Origin: Larix sibirica
Taxonomy: Eukaryota; Streptophyta; Pinopsida; Pinales; Pinaceae
Direction of reading: 5' to 3'
Assembly: GCA_004151065.3 (NCBI GenBank)
Contig: NWUY0300012381.1
Location: forward strand, 3,094-28,075
Length of the DNA stretch: 24,982 nucleotides
Part shown: in pieces, positions 1 through 8,250 of the stretch
Numbering within the stretch: position 1 is the stretch's first letter
Layout: each line of letters starts with the position of its first letter
Program-made: the position numbers and the translations under genes
The notes under the pieces: generated by a model
The model's input: the letters and a program-made list of their open reading frames with translations, nothing else
Told to the model about the DNA's origin: nothing
Database searches by the model: none

Positions 1-600
1 ACCAAAACAAAATCACAAAGATATGGCCTCAAAACTTTATTCACGAGGCTCTGGAAAGTAAAGGGGACATTACAAATTCCAAATTTCATTACCAAAAATC
101 ATAATGGCCTTCATGTGTCCAAAAATATGTCTTTGGAATATTGACTTTTTTCATCATGATTTGGTGGTATGCTAAACAAAGGTCGAGTGTGGTGAAAAAA
201 TTATCCCCATGGATCTTATCCAAAATATCATCAATGACTGGGGTGGGAAATTTATCTTTGATGGTCGACTTATGGAGGGCATGGAAATCAGGACACGTGT
301 TCCATGTGCCTTCTTTCTTTAAAACCATGACTACTGGGAATGAATAATGACTAGTGTTGGGGCGAATGACTCCTACCTCTAGTAGCTCCTAAATGATATT
401 TTCAATTTAATTATTTTGTGCAAATGGGTGCCTATGCGACCATACATTTGGTGTTTGACTGCCCAGAATCGGGGGAATACTATGATCATGCTCTCCTATA
501 TATGGGGGTAAACCCTTTGGTGTCTCAAAGACCTATTGATGTTTGTCCAAAACCCCCTTCAAGTTAGGATGGATTTCGATGTGGTGCTATCCAAATCCTA
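1..600 (-). pseudogene. Gypsy reverse transcriptase (N-terminal part), degraded
   Basis: Would copy element RNA into DNA. From about 540 downward on the minus strand one reads the pre-RT stretch KGLPP...EHDHSIP, then EVGVIRPN, FPVVMVLKKEGTW, IKDKFPTPVIDDIL, FTTLDLCLAYHQI and THEGHYDF, all standard Ty3/Gypsy RT blocks. The first catalytic Asp (in LDL) is kept. A one-base loss in the A-run at 94-98 shifts the frame; the other frame then continues the family pattern (FG.CN.P.TFQS...) to the window edge. In-frame stops also occur, for example at 533-535. The later catalytic Asp pair lies outside the window. A pseudogene, with no doubt about the family. Confidence 0.9.
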
Positions 601-689
601 AATGGAATGGACATAAGTAATAATTCCATAGTGACCTTTATTCAATAATTTTTCCATCCAATGAACTTATGATTTCATGGGAGCTTTCT

Positions 690-1247
690 TGGATCCCTTT
701 GAGGGTGTGAGTATGAGTCATGAGTAAACCTCAAGTATAATTCCTTGAAGTCCATGGGAATTGGACCCAATGTTGATATCCATTATGCCCCTAAAAATAT
801 ATCATAGGAACCCATATCTATGGCCAACCTATGAGTTTTGAGATGACAATCACCCAATTGGAGTTTCACACTTTCACAATGCCCCCCACATTTCATTATC
901 CCATCATTGGTTATCATAATTTGAAAGTTGAGCATCAAATGCACATAACAATGGAATTCTTTAGTCAATCTTCAATTAATAAAGTTGTGGGTGTTTCCAC
1001 TGTGAACCGAGACTACCACATTGTGATGTTTGATGTTACTTAGAAGTTTCAAGGTTTGTGGGTTGAAAATACTAGATAAAGGATGATGAGAGATGAGTGG
1101 TTCTTCTTTATCAACTTCGGGTTACACTTCTTCTTACATGGCAAGAGTTTTTTCAGTGGCCTCAAACTTGGGGGTATCTTCCACAATGATGTCTTCATAA
1201 TGGGTAGAGGTTGTCACATAAATTTCAAATAAATTTTGTTCTTTACA
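690..1247 (-). pseudogene. Gypsy gag tail and aspartic protease, degraded, copy 1
   Basis: Minus-strand frame covering the gag tail (CKEQNLFEI, 1247-1220), a spacer, then the pepsin-like retroelement protease. The active-site block at 1007-978 reads VHSGNTHNFI where the family has D-S/T-G: the catalytic Asp codon (1002-1004 on the plus strand) is now His. Further on are MKCGGHCESVKLQLGD and LAIDMGSYDIFLGA, typical of this protease type, then an in-frame stop and WISTLGPIPMDF. In-frame stops also lie before the active site, and a frameshift lies in the linker near 660. It cannot be active. The reading continues across 631/632 into the RT region, which shows that the left flank of copy 1 is the natural one. 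Confidence 0.85.
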
Positions 1248-1252
1248 TTTAG
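1248..1252. repeat. Target-site duplication TTTAG, left, copy 1
   Basis: TTTAG directly before the TG of the left LTR. It matches TTTAG at 9738-9742 directly after the CA of the right LTR. Five bases is the usual duplication for Copia integration. It falls in the Gypsy zinc-knuckle coding sequence, at a Pro-Lys codon pair on the minus strand. Confidence 0.9.
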
Positions 1253-1414
1253 TGTTGAACAAACCGGCATACTAAGAGAGGGGTGAATTAGCATCCAATA
1301 GAATTGTCACTTTTCACTTCATCAAACATATGTAGTTAATCATTCATCATCAAGTATGAACAAGAGAAGTCATCAATAAGTACACCATATATATATGGAA
1401 GCTCAGTAATAATA

Positions 1415-1422
1415 TATTTATA
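1415..1422 (-). promoter_or_regulatory. TATA-like motif of the 3' LTR
   Basis: Minus-strand TATAAATA inside a conserved block (about 1405-1440) that is nearly identical in the other LTR at 8005-8012. It lies about 165 bp from the LTR's 3' end, a reasonable place for the U3 promoter just before a short R-U5. A neighbouring ATATATAT run at 1388-1396 is an alternative. The transcription start itself is not visible. Confidence 0.45.
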
Positions 1423-1473
1423 AAACCAAAATGTTTACATTGAGTAGGAGGCACCAATATCCAATATTTATGA

Positions 1474-1665
1474 GCTACAACTCAGAGGAAGCTACAAACC
1501 CCTAATTTATCAGCTCCAACTGATGGGATGCTCCAACACCCTTGTTTCCAGCTACAACTAGAAGGGTTCAAACCCTCACTCTCTTTGTCAACTACAACTG
1601 ACAGGAAGCTCCGACTCCCTTGGTTTTCCAGCTATAACTAGAAGGGATCCAACCCCTTGAAATAT
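1474..1665 (-). repeat. 40-bp tandem repeat array in the 3' LTR
   Basis: Five imperfect units starting at 1474, 1513, 1551, 1591 and 1631, period 38-40 bp. Each opens with a variant of GCTACAACT followed by GAAGGRAGCTCCAAC-like and CCTTGGTTTTCCA-like blocks. The array is also in the other LTR (8064 to about 8250), so it was part of the element before insertion. On the element strand it lies just upstream of the TATA-like motif, where enhancer repeats of retrotransposon promoters are often found. A regulatory role is inference. Confidence 0.75.
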
Positions 1666-2926
1666 ATGTTCTTCAATGAGATAGCAATGGTCCTACTTGA
1701 CCTTTGGCACAAACTCTCTGACTCCACTTTTGAACAAAAGAAAACTTCTTGCTGCATTTATTCCTTAAACAAACTCTGCAGTACTATGTTTTTAGACAAT
1801 CTTCAAACTTGCCCTCAATCACTCTGTCAACACAATTTTTCTTGTTCGAGTCCCTTTCTCTGCCACCTTATTTATGTTCGTACTTCTATCATAATCACTT
1901 TAATTTTCTTATGTCCAAGTAGTTCGAATCTTCAATAATTATTCCTCAAGATTGCTTTAGTTTCTCATACAAGTTTGCTCCACATTTTCACTAAGTCTGC
2001 TCCAAATCATCCCTACAAATATTTTCATATGTTGATGTCGAACTTCTTTGGTTGATCCCACACTACTCCATAACTTAGAAAATTTATAATTTCCCCAATT
2101 TATCTATAGTAGATCAAGCTAGTGTTCTTCTTAACAGGGCCAAAAAATGAACTTGAGTACTAGCATATAAACTTTCCCACGTCTGCTACTATGTCTTCTT
2201 TGATTAGACCAAAATCTTCTCCAAACTAGGGTAGATAATCTCTTGAAACAAACTTCACAAACATCACCTGAAGACTTCATTGATTATGTAGAAGGCTCAC
2301 TCATCTTTATCTCTACTCTCAATGCTCCCCCGTTGCCTTTTTCTTATCAAGTGTTATGCTTCCTGGATCTCTAAATTAAGGCATTATATTCGTTATTTAT
2401 ACAACTTTTAACTTTCCAATATGGCTGAGATATTGTGCCTTTTCAATTAACTCAAATAATTTATCACAAGATTGTGTCTCTTAATGGTTTGTGACTTTTC
2501 AAGCGAGGCCGATTTGTAGTCTATTTTTAAGGACTTCTCTTCTAGGCCTTTACAAGGTTCTCTCAACACTTCATCAATGTTATCAACAATGCCTCTTTAT
2601 TAATAAACTTAAACCTCTCATCAAGACTTATTTTCTTATTGGTACTTGTCCTCATAGCTTATTCTTCATCTTTGTTCTTTGCGGACTTATGCAATTGTTT
2701 ATCCCACTCATTTCTTATTTACAACATGTGCAACATGGGTAGCGAGGACCATTTAGTGGGTCACATAGACCATTTTGTGGACCATTAATCATCATCAATA
2801 TTCATTGCAACATAATCTCATGACTGGAAGCATGAGATTGAATTCTTTGATCATGGCATCAGGGGTGGAGAATAGTGTGCCCAGAACGTTCGATAACGAA
2901 GTGTATTCTATTTCATATGGAATCCA

Positions 2927-3007
2927 CTACAAAAACTACCAACTTCAAGGAGCACAATGCATTTTGTTTGTATGGAATTCTCTACAGAAACTCCCAACTT
3001 TTGGTAG
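2927..3007 (-). repeat. Hairpin repeats in U3 of the 3' LTR
   Basis: Two related 26-bp units at 2927-2952 and 2982-3007, built as CTAC.AAA...AACTT..GTAG. The second can pair its ends into a short stem. They match the better-preserved units at 9526-9551 and 9581-9606 of the other LTR. They lie 130-210 bp inside the 5' end of the LTR. Function unknown. Confidence 0.55.
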
Positions 3008-3138
3008 CAACATTGTCAAAGACTTTGTCAATGGTTTACAAGTGTCATATGGTTTGTTCATTAAATCTAATCATATTCAACACATTGTCTGGCATCAATG
3101 GAACCATGTTTGACATCAATGACAACTCATTTCCAACA

Positions 3139-3150
3139 ATCTCCCCCTTT
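3139..3150 (-). promoter_or_regulatory. Polypurine tract next to the 3' LTR, copy 1
   Basis: Minus-strand AAAGGGGGAGAT directly before the LTR's TGTTGG. This is the position and composition of the plus-strand DNA primer in Copia elements. Upstream on the same strand it is preceded by CATCAATGCC, giving the block GATGG/CAATGCCAAAGGGGGAG that recurs in the array beyond it. Confidence 0.85.
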
Positions 3151-4287
3151 GGCATTGATGGAAACATATAGTAAAAACATCTACTAGCTCCCCCTAAGAA
3201 TGAGCTCTCCTCATGATAAGATTTGGTCAAACATTATTGCTACTCCCCCTGACTTTGATTTTTAATACTTCTTGTTTTACTATAATTCTCTCCCCCTTTG
3301 ACATCAATGGAAAAGGTTGGTATTTGACATCATAGATGTTTATGTTTCCTTTCTTGTCATTTGATTCATTGGCTCCTACCGAGTTTTCTTCATCATCAGA
3401 TTTGTTTCAATAGTTTCCACTACTACTCCCCCTGACTTTGAGGTCTACTTTTGCACTTCATTTTCTTATAATGAAGTCTGATCTTGATCACATCTCCATT
3501 GGTTGTCATTATCATCACTTTTGGGGCTTTCTTCAAGTTATTTTTCTTGCCATTTTCTCCTCCCCCTGTCAACTTTATCTTTTTGTTTTTTTATAACAAA
3601 CAGGTCTTCTCTTGACATCAATGACAAAGATAAAAAAAATAAAAATAAAAATAAAAATAAAAAAAATTGCTTTGTCTTTTTGCTCCCCCTATCCATTATT
3701 CTTCTCTTTCATTTGTGCAGGCTCAACTCCCCCTAAATTCATGATCACTGTTAATTTCTTCTTTCCTAATGATGAAGTATATTAATATCAAGTACTAGTA
3801 CATCTCACTTTTGCTTTGGACTGTTCATTTTCTTTTGTTTCTACAAATTTTTGTTCTGAAGGATTTTGTTTATCTGGACTTCAATCTCTTCCCTTTCATG
3901 TGTTGCTGCTCAAATCTTCCAGATAATTCAAATCTGTCATAGGCTTAAAACAACTTATGGCCTTTTCTTATTTACTCAAGCTTGAGTAAATCTGTAATAG
4001 GTTTCATGCATGACTAGTGATGAATATTTTGTCAAATAAAGTAACCTTACAATTCTTTCATTTATCCAAACTGAGCCTCAAATGTCATAAACTACTATTA
4101 TTCACAAAAATATCTATCTTTGTCTTGCCTTTTGATGTTCACTATGAAAATTGTCTTCACGTTCTGTTCAATGGATCTACTCCCCCTGAGCTTTTGCTTT
4201 TCCTTCTTTGGATGCTTTGGTTGACTCCCCTTATTAGTATGCTCTTTTGTTCTGCCCTTGTTTTACTGTTCTTTTCTTTCTCCCCGT
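3141..4287 (-). repeat. Array of polypurine-tract copies, copy 1
   Basis: The 8-mer AGGGGGAG (minus strand) occurs exactly at 3141, 3188, 3243, 3290, 3426, 3560, 3683, 3727 and 4180 (left coordinates), with near matches at 4225 and 4280. In an AT-rich sequence of this length none would be expected by chance. Several copies carry the same extension TTGATGTCAAAGGGGGAG (3290-3307) or part of it (the TTGACATCAATG words on the plus strand near 3300 and 3613). Multiplied polypurine tracts before the 3' LTR are a described feature of Sireviruses. The open plus-strand frames here are a by-product of low-purine composition and show no family signal. Confidence 0.8.
3628..3667 (+). repeat. A-rich simple repeat, (AAAAAT)n-like
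   Basis: Run of A tracts separated by single T residues inside the polypurine-tract region. It follows another copy of the GACATCAATGAC word. One of the five differences between the two large copies is here (G at 3629, A at 15805). Confidence 0.85.
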
Positions 4288-5284
4288 GTCAACTTATTCC
4301 TTTCTATTAGTGTTGCTCCATGTCAACCTTGATCCATGCTCTTCATCCTCCTTTGTTTTTCCCTTGAACCTTCGTTATAAATTGTCTTTTTCAATTTCAG
4401 AACATACACAACATAACTTGAGATATGCACTCTTCTCAAACTACTTCAAACAATGAGTGAAGTACTCAACAATCAATTGTTTTTGTTAATGACAATAATT
4501 GGCTCAACCAACACAAATTATTTTCTCAGTCTTTTGCATCTCCACTATTGTCCATTTGATGAAAAAAAGGTCTTCAAGAGAACAAACCATTTTTGAACAT
4601 GCTTCAATAAATTCCTTTGAACTTCCTTAACCAATGAGTGGAATACTCATCAAATATACTCTTTCCACATACCATACTTAGGTCACTCCAAATTCTATCC
4701 TCAAAGGAATTTTCTCTTCGTTCTTTAGGTCTTCAATGATAACTCAAAAATGATCCCAATCTCATTTTCAATCCATACTAATCTCAGTTATTTAACCAGT
4801 TCATGTGGAATCCCTTCAAAGATAGTATAACAGTCAATCACTACTTCAATTCCTCAACATAACCAATAAATATTCCTCAAATTGGATTCATCACGCATTT
4901 TCAACCTCGTTCTTAGATGAACTTTTGCTCTTATCTGTGTAGACAACCATCAAAATTATTTGTTTCCTTATTCTGTACATGAGGCAGAGACAACAAACAA
5001 TCCTTCAACTTGGTTCCTTAAGGAGTCATTGAAAGCATTCAATGTTACTCGAGGGTTCTCAATATTTTCACCTTCATTTCTGTAAAAACTAATGTACATA
5101 TCCATATACTCTTATTCATTCATTTTCTACCTCCTTTACTCTGTTTTTTTCTTGAGTTCTTGCAATTCATGATGACAGTTTAATAATTTCCTTCTCAAGA
5201 GATCACCATGGCATCCATTTAGAGCAGACTTAACATATTTCTCAATGATCCCATAGGATATCTTATTGAGCTCTTGATAGTATA
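4288..5284 (-). other. Copia internal region, unassigned (former pol or post-gag)
   Basis: Nothing here matches a Copia protease, integrase, RT or RNase H motif in any frame I read. From about 5284 to 5143 on the minus strand, one base out of the gag frame, an open stretch of about 47 codons is helix-like and charged (YYQELNKISYGIIEKYVKSA, LLRRKLLNCHHELQELKKK), followed after stops by another open piece to about 5000. It could be the shifted end of gag, or a remnant of the extra coiled-coil frame some Sireviruses carry after pol. The rest, 4288-5000, shows only short open frames. Two copies of an inverted repeat, TGAGT...ACTCA, lie at 4454-4468 and 4635-4649. Confidence 0.5.
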
Positions 5285-5608
5285 TCAAGGAGATTTACAT
5301 AACAACAATTTTTTATCTTTAGTTTGTGCTAGAGAGGCTCTTTCAAATTCTTCCTTGGGAAGTTCTCCTCGCATTTTCCTTTCATCAACATGATTGACTT
5401 CATAGAAAATATCATGGCCTCTTTTGTTTTGTACTTCTGATTTTATTTTGCATACTTTTGAGGATATCACACTTTCTTTCTTGTCAACATTACTCCTTTG
5501 AGTACAAGGATCCACTTCTTTGTCCTATTTTATCTTCCATACTTTCTTGGATTCCTTCTTAAACTTGTATGGGGAATTTTCATTCATTGATGAACTTCTT
5601 GATTTTCT

Positions 5609-5650
5609 GCAGAATTGATATTTGTGACCAAATTCATTGCATATGTAACA
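5609..5650 (-). other. Intact CCHC zinc knuckle in Copia gag, copy 1
   Basis: CYICNEFGHKYQFC on the minus strand fits C-x2-C-x4-H-x4-C exactly. It is preceded by GHVARLC. Such knuckles bind retroelement RNA. Its partner at 5791-5750 reads CFSCDNFGYKVVDY, with the His and last Cys both changed to Tyr. Confidence 0.85.
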
Positions 5651-5958
5651 TCTAATTGTGTAACATAGTCTTGCAACATGTCCAACATGATTTCATTTCC
5701 ATCATCTCAACAAATTCTTATTTCTACAATCCTTCTTTTCATAGAATTTGTAGTCCACAACTTTATAACCAAAATTATCGCATGAAAAACAATAGCCAAG
5801 AAAACAGTTTTGGCACCTGGAAATGAATGACCCTTTTTGTGTTGTTGGATTTCTAATTCCTTGCCTTTGTTGATTATGATCTTTCTGCTTGTTGTTTCTT
5901 TCAGCATGATCATGACTTCTAGGCTTCAGCCTTGAAGCTTCTCTAATTTCTTCTTGGA

Positions 5959-6000
5959 CCTTTCTTAGTTGATCATGGTCCTTTCTTAGTTGATCATGGT
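5959..6000 (-). repeat. 21-bp tandem duplication inside gag
   Basis: Two identical 21-bp units (5959-5979 and 5980-6000) that encode a doubled DHDQLRK on the minus strand. The length is a multiple of three, so the frame is kept. The perfect identity suggests a late slippage event, or one that happened while gag was still under selection. Confidence 0.85.
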
Positions 6001-7816
6001 CCTTTACCTTCTTGTTGTATTCAAATTTTTCACCTTTTTCAAGGTATCCAATCCTTGTCTTACCATTTGGAAGTATTTGGTAATTTAGGATCTCTTCTAA
6101 CACTGGTGAACTCTTCTCAAAATTGAAGTTTATGGTGGTTGTCTTCTCCAATTCCTCTTTTAGAGAGGCGGTCTCAAGTTTCTACTCTTGGCATATGTCT
6201 TCTTTCACCTTGAGTTGTATTGTTAGATCTTCTTCAACCTTTCTTGTTTCTTCTTCCTAATTTCATAGATCGATAGTAATCCTTTCAACCTTTTCATGAG
6301 CCTCAAGGTTTGCTTGTTTAGATACTTTCAACAGTTATTTCATTAGATTATTCTTCTCTTGAATTTCCTTGACTTTGTCAAGCATACTAACTACTTGGAT
6401 TTCCAAGTTTACCCTTTCATAATTTCTATCTTTATTGTGACCTGTCACAGAGTCTGAGGTTGAGATAGAGTCTTCATCTACGTCATAGTTCTTAGATGAA
6501 CTATCCTCTTTACAACTAGTTTCCATTTCTAGCTGAATCTTGATTTTCCTAATTTCTTTAGATTATTTTTTGGTAACCTGACTTAGTTTATGTATTTTTT
6601 GCAATGCTTCCATGAGTTCAGCTTTAAGGTCAACTATGCCTTCATCAACTTATTCATTTTCATCATCTTGATCGATTATATGTACTTCTTCTTCATTCAG
6701 ACGAGGACAATGAGTAGCATCACATTCTGAATTATTGCAAACAGAGTATTTAGGAGAGTTCTTACCTTCATATTTGTTTGAGTCTTGCATCAAGTATTTG
6801 ATGGGGCTGGTTTCTATTTCATGTGTCTTCTCTTTTTTAATTCTTATACTAATAATTATCTCTTCATCCATTTTTTAGTATTCTTCTAGCTGACTCTTGA
6901 GTATTGTGATTTCTTTGAATTGCTTATGGTTTTTTGCAACTGACTTTTCAAGTTCACCTTCTAATGAGGAAATCTCAAGCTCCTTTATTTGACATGCTTC
7001 ATCATTTTACTGCAATTGGCTCGTCAAGTATGCTACCACTTTCTTTTCCTCTTCCTCTTTACTTTTTAGGGTTTCCATGGATCTTTTTAGTAACCCTTTG
7101 AGTTGGTCTATGGTTTTCTCCTTATCATTTAGTTGAATTGATAAGGATTATTTAAGTTTTTTAGCTTCTTCATGACATATTTCTTCTTTTTATTTTAACC
7201 CTTTTGTTAGGATCTCTTCCACATGTTGTGCTTCCTTTAACTGAGTTTTGAGTCGATCGGTTTCTTTGGCTTGCGTGTTGACCACTTTTCTAAAGTCATC
7301 AATCTCTTCCAATGTTGCTACAAGTTCGGATTTAAGACTCATTATTCCTTCATCTTCTTCTTCGCTTTCATCCTCTTGATTTAGGTTTTTGAGGTTGGAG
7401 TGATTCTCAACTTTATCATATAGATTTACCTCCTATTTTTTTGTTTCAAGGAGTTTCTCAACTATATGGAGATTTTTCAATTTGTCCCAAAGTTCTTTGG
7501 TTGTCATACATTTTCCTACCCTTCCTTTAGTAGAGTCCGATAGTCCATCCAGGATGGCCTCCATTGCCATTGAGTTGTTCTTTCTAGAATCCTTCTAAGC
7601 TTCATATTTCGCTCAGTTTGGAGGAATGTAACCACATACCACTGATTCCCATACACCAAATCCTATTGACTTCAAATACACCTTCATTCTCACACTCCAT
7701 GATGCATAATTGGTTCCATCAAACAAAGGTGCTCCATTCATAGAAATAACTACTTGTCCATCCATGTGTGTTCACAGAAATATCCTTCAAGCTAGTCAAA
7801 CTTGTATGAAGGACCT

Positions 7817-7828
7817 CCTCTGATACCA
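7817..7828 (-). other. Primer-binding site for initiator Met tRNA, copy 1
   Basis: Minus-strand TGGTATCAGAGG, two bases after the 5' LTR. Plant Copia elements typically use TGGTATCAGAGC, complementary to the 3' end of initiator methionine tRNA; 11 of 12 bases agree. This fixes the element's orientation and the inner edge of the 5' LTR. Confidence 0.9.
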
Positions 7829-8004
7829 ATTTTTGAACACACCAAGATACTGAGATGGGGTGGGTGGGGGTGAATAAGTATCCAGTACAATTATCACTTT
7901 TCACTTCATCGAACATATGTAGTTAATCATTCATCATCAAGGATGAACAAGCGAAGTCATCAACGAGAAGTACACCAAATATATATGGAAGCTCAATAAT
8001 AATA

Positions 8005-8012
8005 TATTTATA
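8005..8012 (-). promoter_or_regulatory. TATA-like motif of the 5' LTR
   Basis: TATAAATA on the minus strand, in the same conserved block as 1415-1422. In the 5' LTR this would be the working promoter of the element, giving a transcript starting some 30 bases downstream and about 150 bases of R-U5 before the primer site. Confidence 0.45.
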
Positions 8013-8063
8013 AAACCAAAATGTTTACATTGAGTAAGAGACAATAATCTCCGAGATATATGA

Positions 8064-8250
8064 GCTACAACTTAAAGGAGGCTACAACCCCTTGATTTAT
8101 CAACTCCAACTGATGGGATGCTCCAACACTCCTATTTTCCAGCTACAACTCGAAAGGATCCAACCCTCACTCTCTTTGTTAGCTACAACTGAAAGGAAGC
8201 TTCGACTCCCTTGGTTTTCCAGCTACAATTGGAAGGGCTACAACCCCCTG
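8064..8250 (-). repeat. 40-bp tandem repeat array in the 5' LTR
   Basis: Counterpart of the array at 1474-1665, about five units opening with GCTACAACT-like words and placed just upstream of the TATA-like motif on the element strand. The unit number is the same in both LTRs, so no expansion or contraction has occurred since insertion. Confidence 0.75.

Larger units (their letters stand above)
1..1252 (-). mobile_element. Ty3/Gypsy retrotransposon, 3' (pol) part, copy 1
   Basis: Minus-strand remnant of a Ty3/Gypsy LTR retrotransposon. Reading from 1247 down to 1 gives the end of gag (after the zinc knuckle), the aspartic protease, a linker and the first part of reverse transcriptase, in the usual Gypsy order. 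It continues past the left edge, so integrase and the 3' LTR are not visible. The upstream part of the same element lies at 9738 to about 10430, beyond the inserted Copia element. The frame is broken by several stops and at least two frameshifts, so it is dead. Placement in Gypsy rests on the protease-before-RT order and on recognisable RT motifs; the exact clade was not determined. Confidence 0.88.
1253..3138 (-). repeat. 3' LTR of the Copia element, copy 1
   Basis: 1886-bp LTR. On the plus strand it starts TGTTGAAC and ends TTCCAACA, so on the element's own strand it begins TGTTGG and ends CAACA, giving the TG...CA ends. It aligns along its length with 7831-9737 with many substitutions and small indels. 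It borders the polypurine tract at 3139-3150, as expected for a 3' LTR. It contains hairpin repeats near its 5' end and a 40-bp repeat array next to a TATA-like motif. Short open frames inside it show no family signal. Confidence 0.9.
5285..7765 (-). pseudogene. Copia gag, long coiled-coil type, stop-riddled, copy 1
   Basis: Structural protein that would form the particle and bind element RNA. I start it at the ATG at 7765-7763, 52 bases after the primer site, where MDGQVVISMNGAP is followed by LFDGTNYASWSVRMKVYLKS and VWESVVCGYIPP, the usual Copia gag N-terminus, then MEAILDGLSDS and TTKELWDKLKNLH. The rest of that domain is missing and the frame passes into an acidic patch and a long coiled coil (about 7400-6150), rich in Glu, Lys and Leu heptads. 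Two CCHC knuckles close it: 5791-5750 (decayed) and 5650-5609 (intact). All 827 codons are in one frame, with 16 internal stops and no frameshift. Dead, but the frame is remarkably well preserved. Confidence 0.85.

Noticed and set aside
1386-1398. ATATATAT palindrome as an origin or recombination site
   Set aside because: A short AT run in an AT-rich LTR, shared by the other LTR; the only sensible role is as part of the promoter region.
1465-1665. CRISPR-like array because of regular 40-bp spacing
   Set aside because: Units are continuous imperfect tandem repeats with no identical repeat plus unique spacer pattern, and they lie in a plant LTR.
2491-3171. Plus-strand open frames inside the LTR (83 to 112 codons)
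   Set aside because: They are not kept open in the other LTR at 9050-9740 and match no known family; LTRs are non-coding.
3503-4456. Several plus-strand open frames rich in Leu, Phe and Ser
   Set aside because: They are antisense to the polypurine array; pyrimidine-rich plus-strand sequence gives few stops and such residues automatically.
5285-7765. Stop-codon reassignment or programmed readthrough in gag
   Set aside because: All three stop codons occur, 16 times, with no repeated context; nearby elements are also dead. Ordinary decay explains it.
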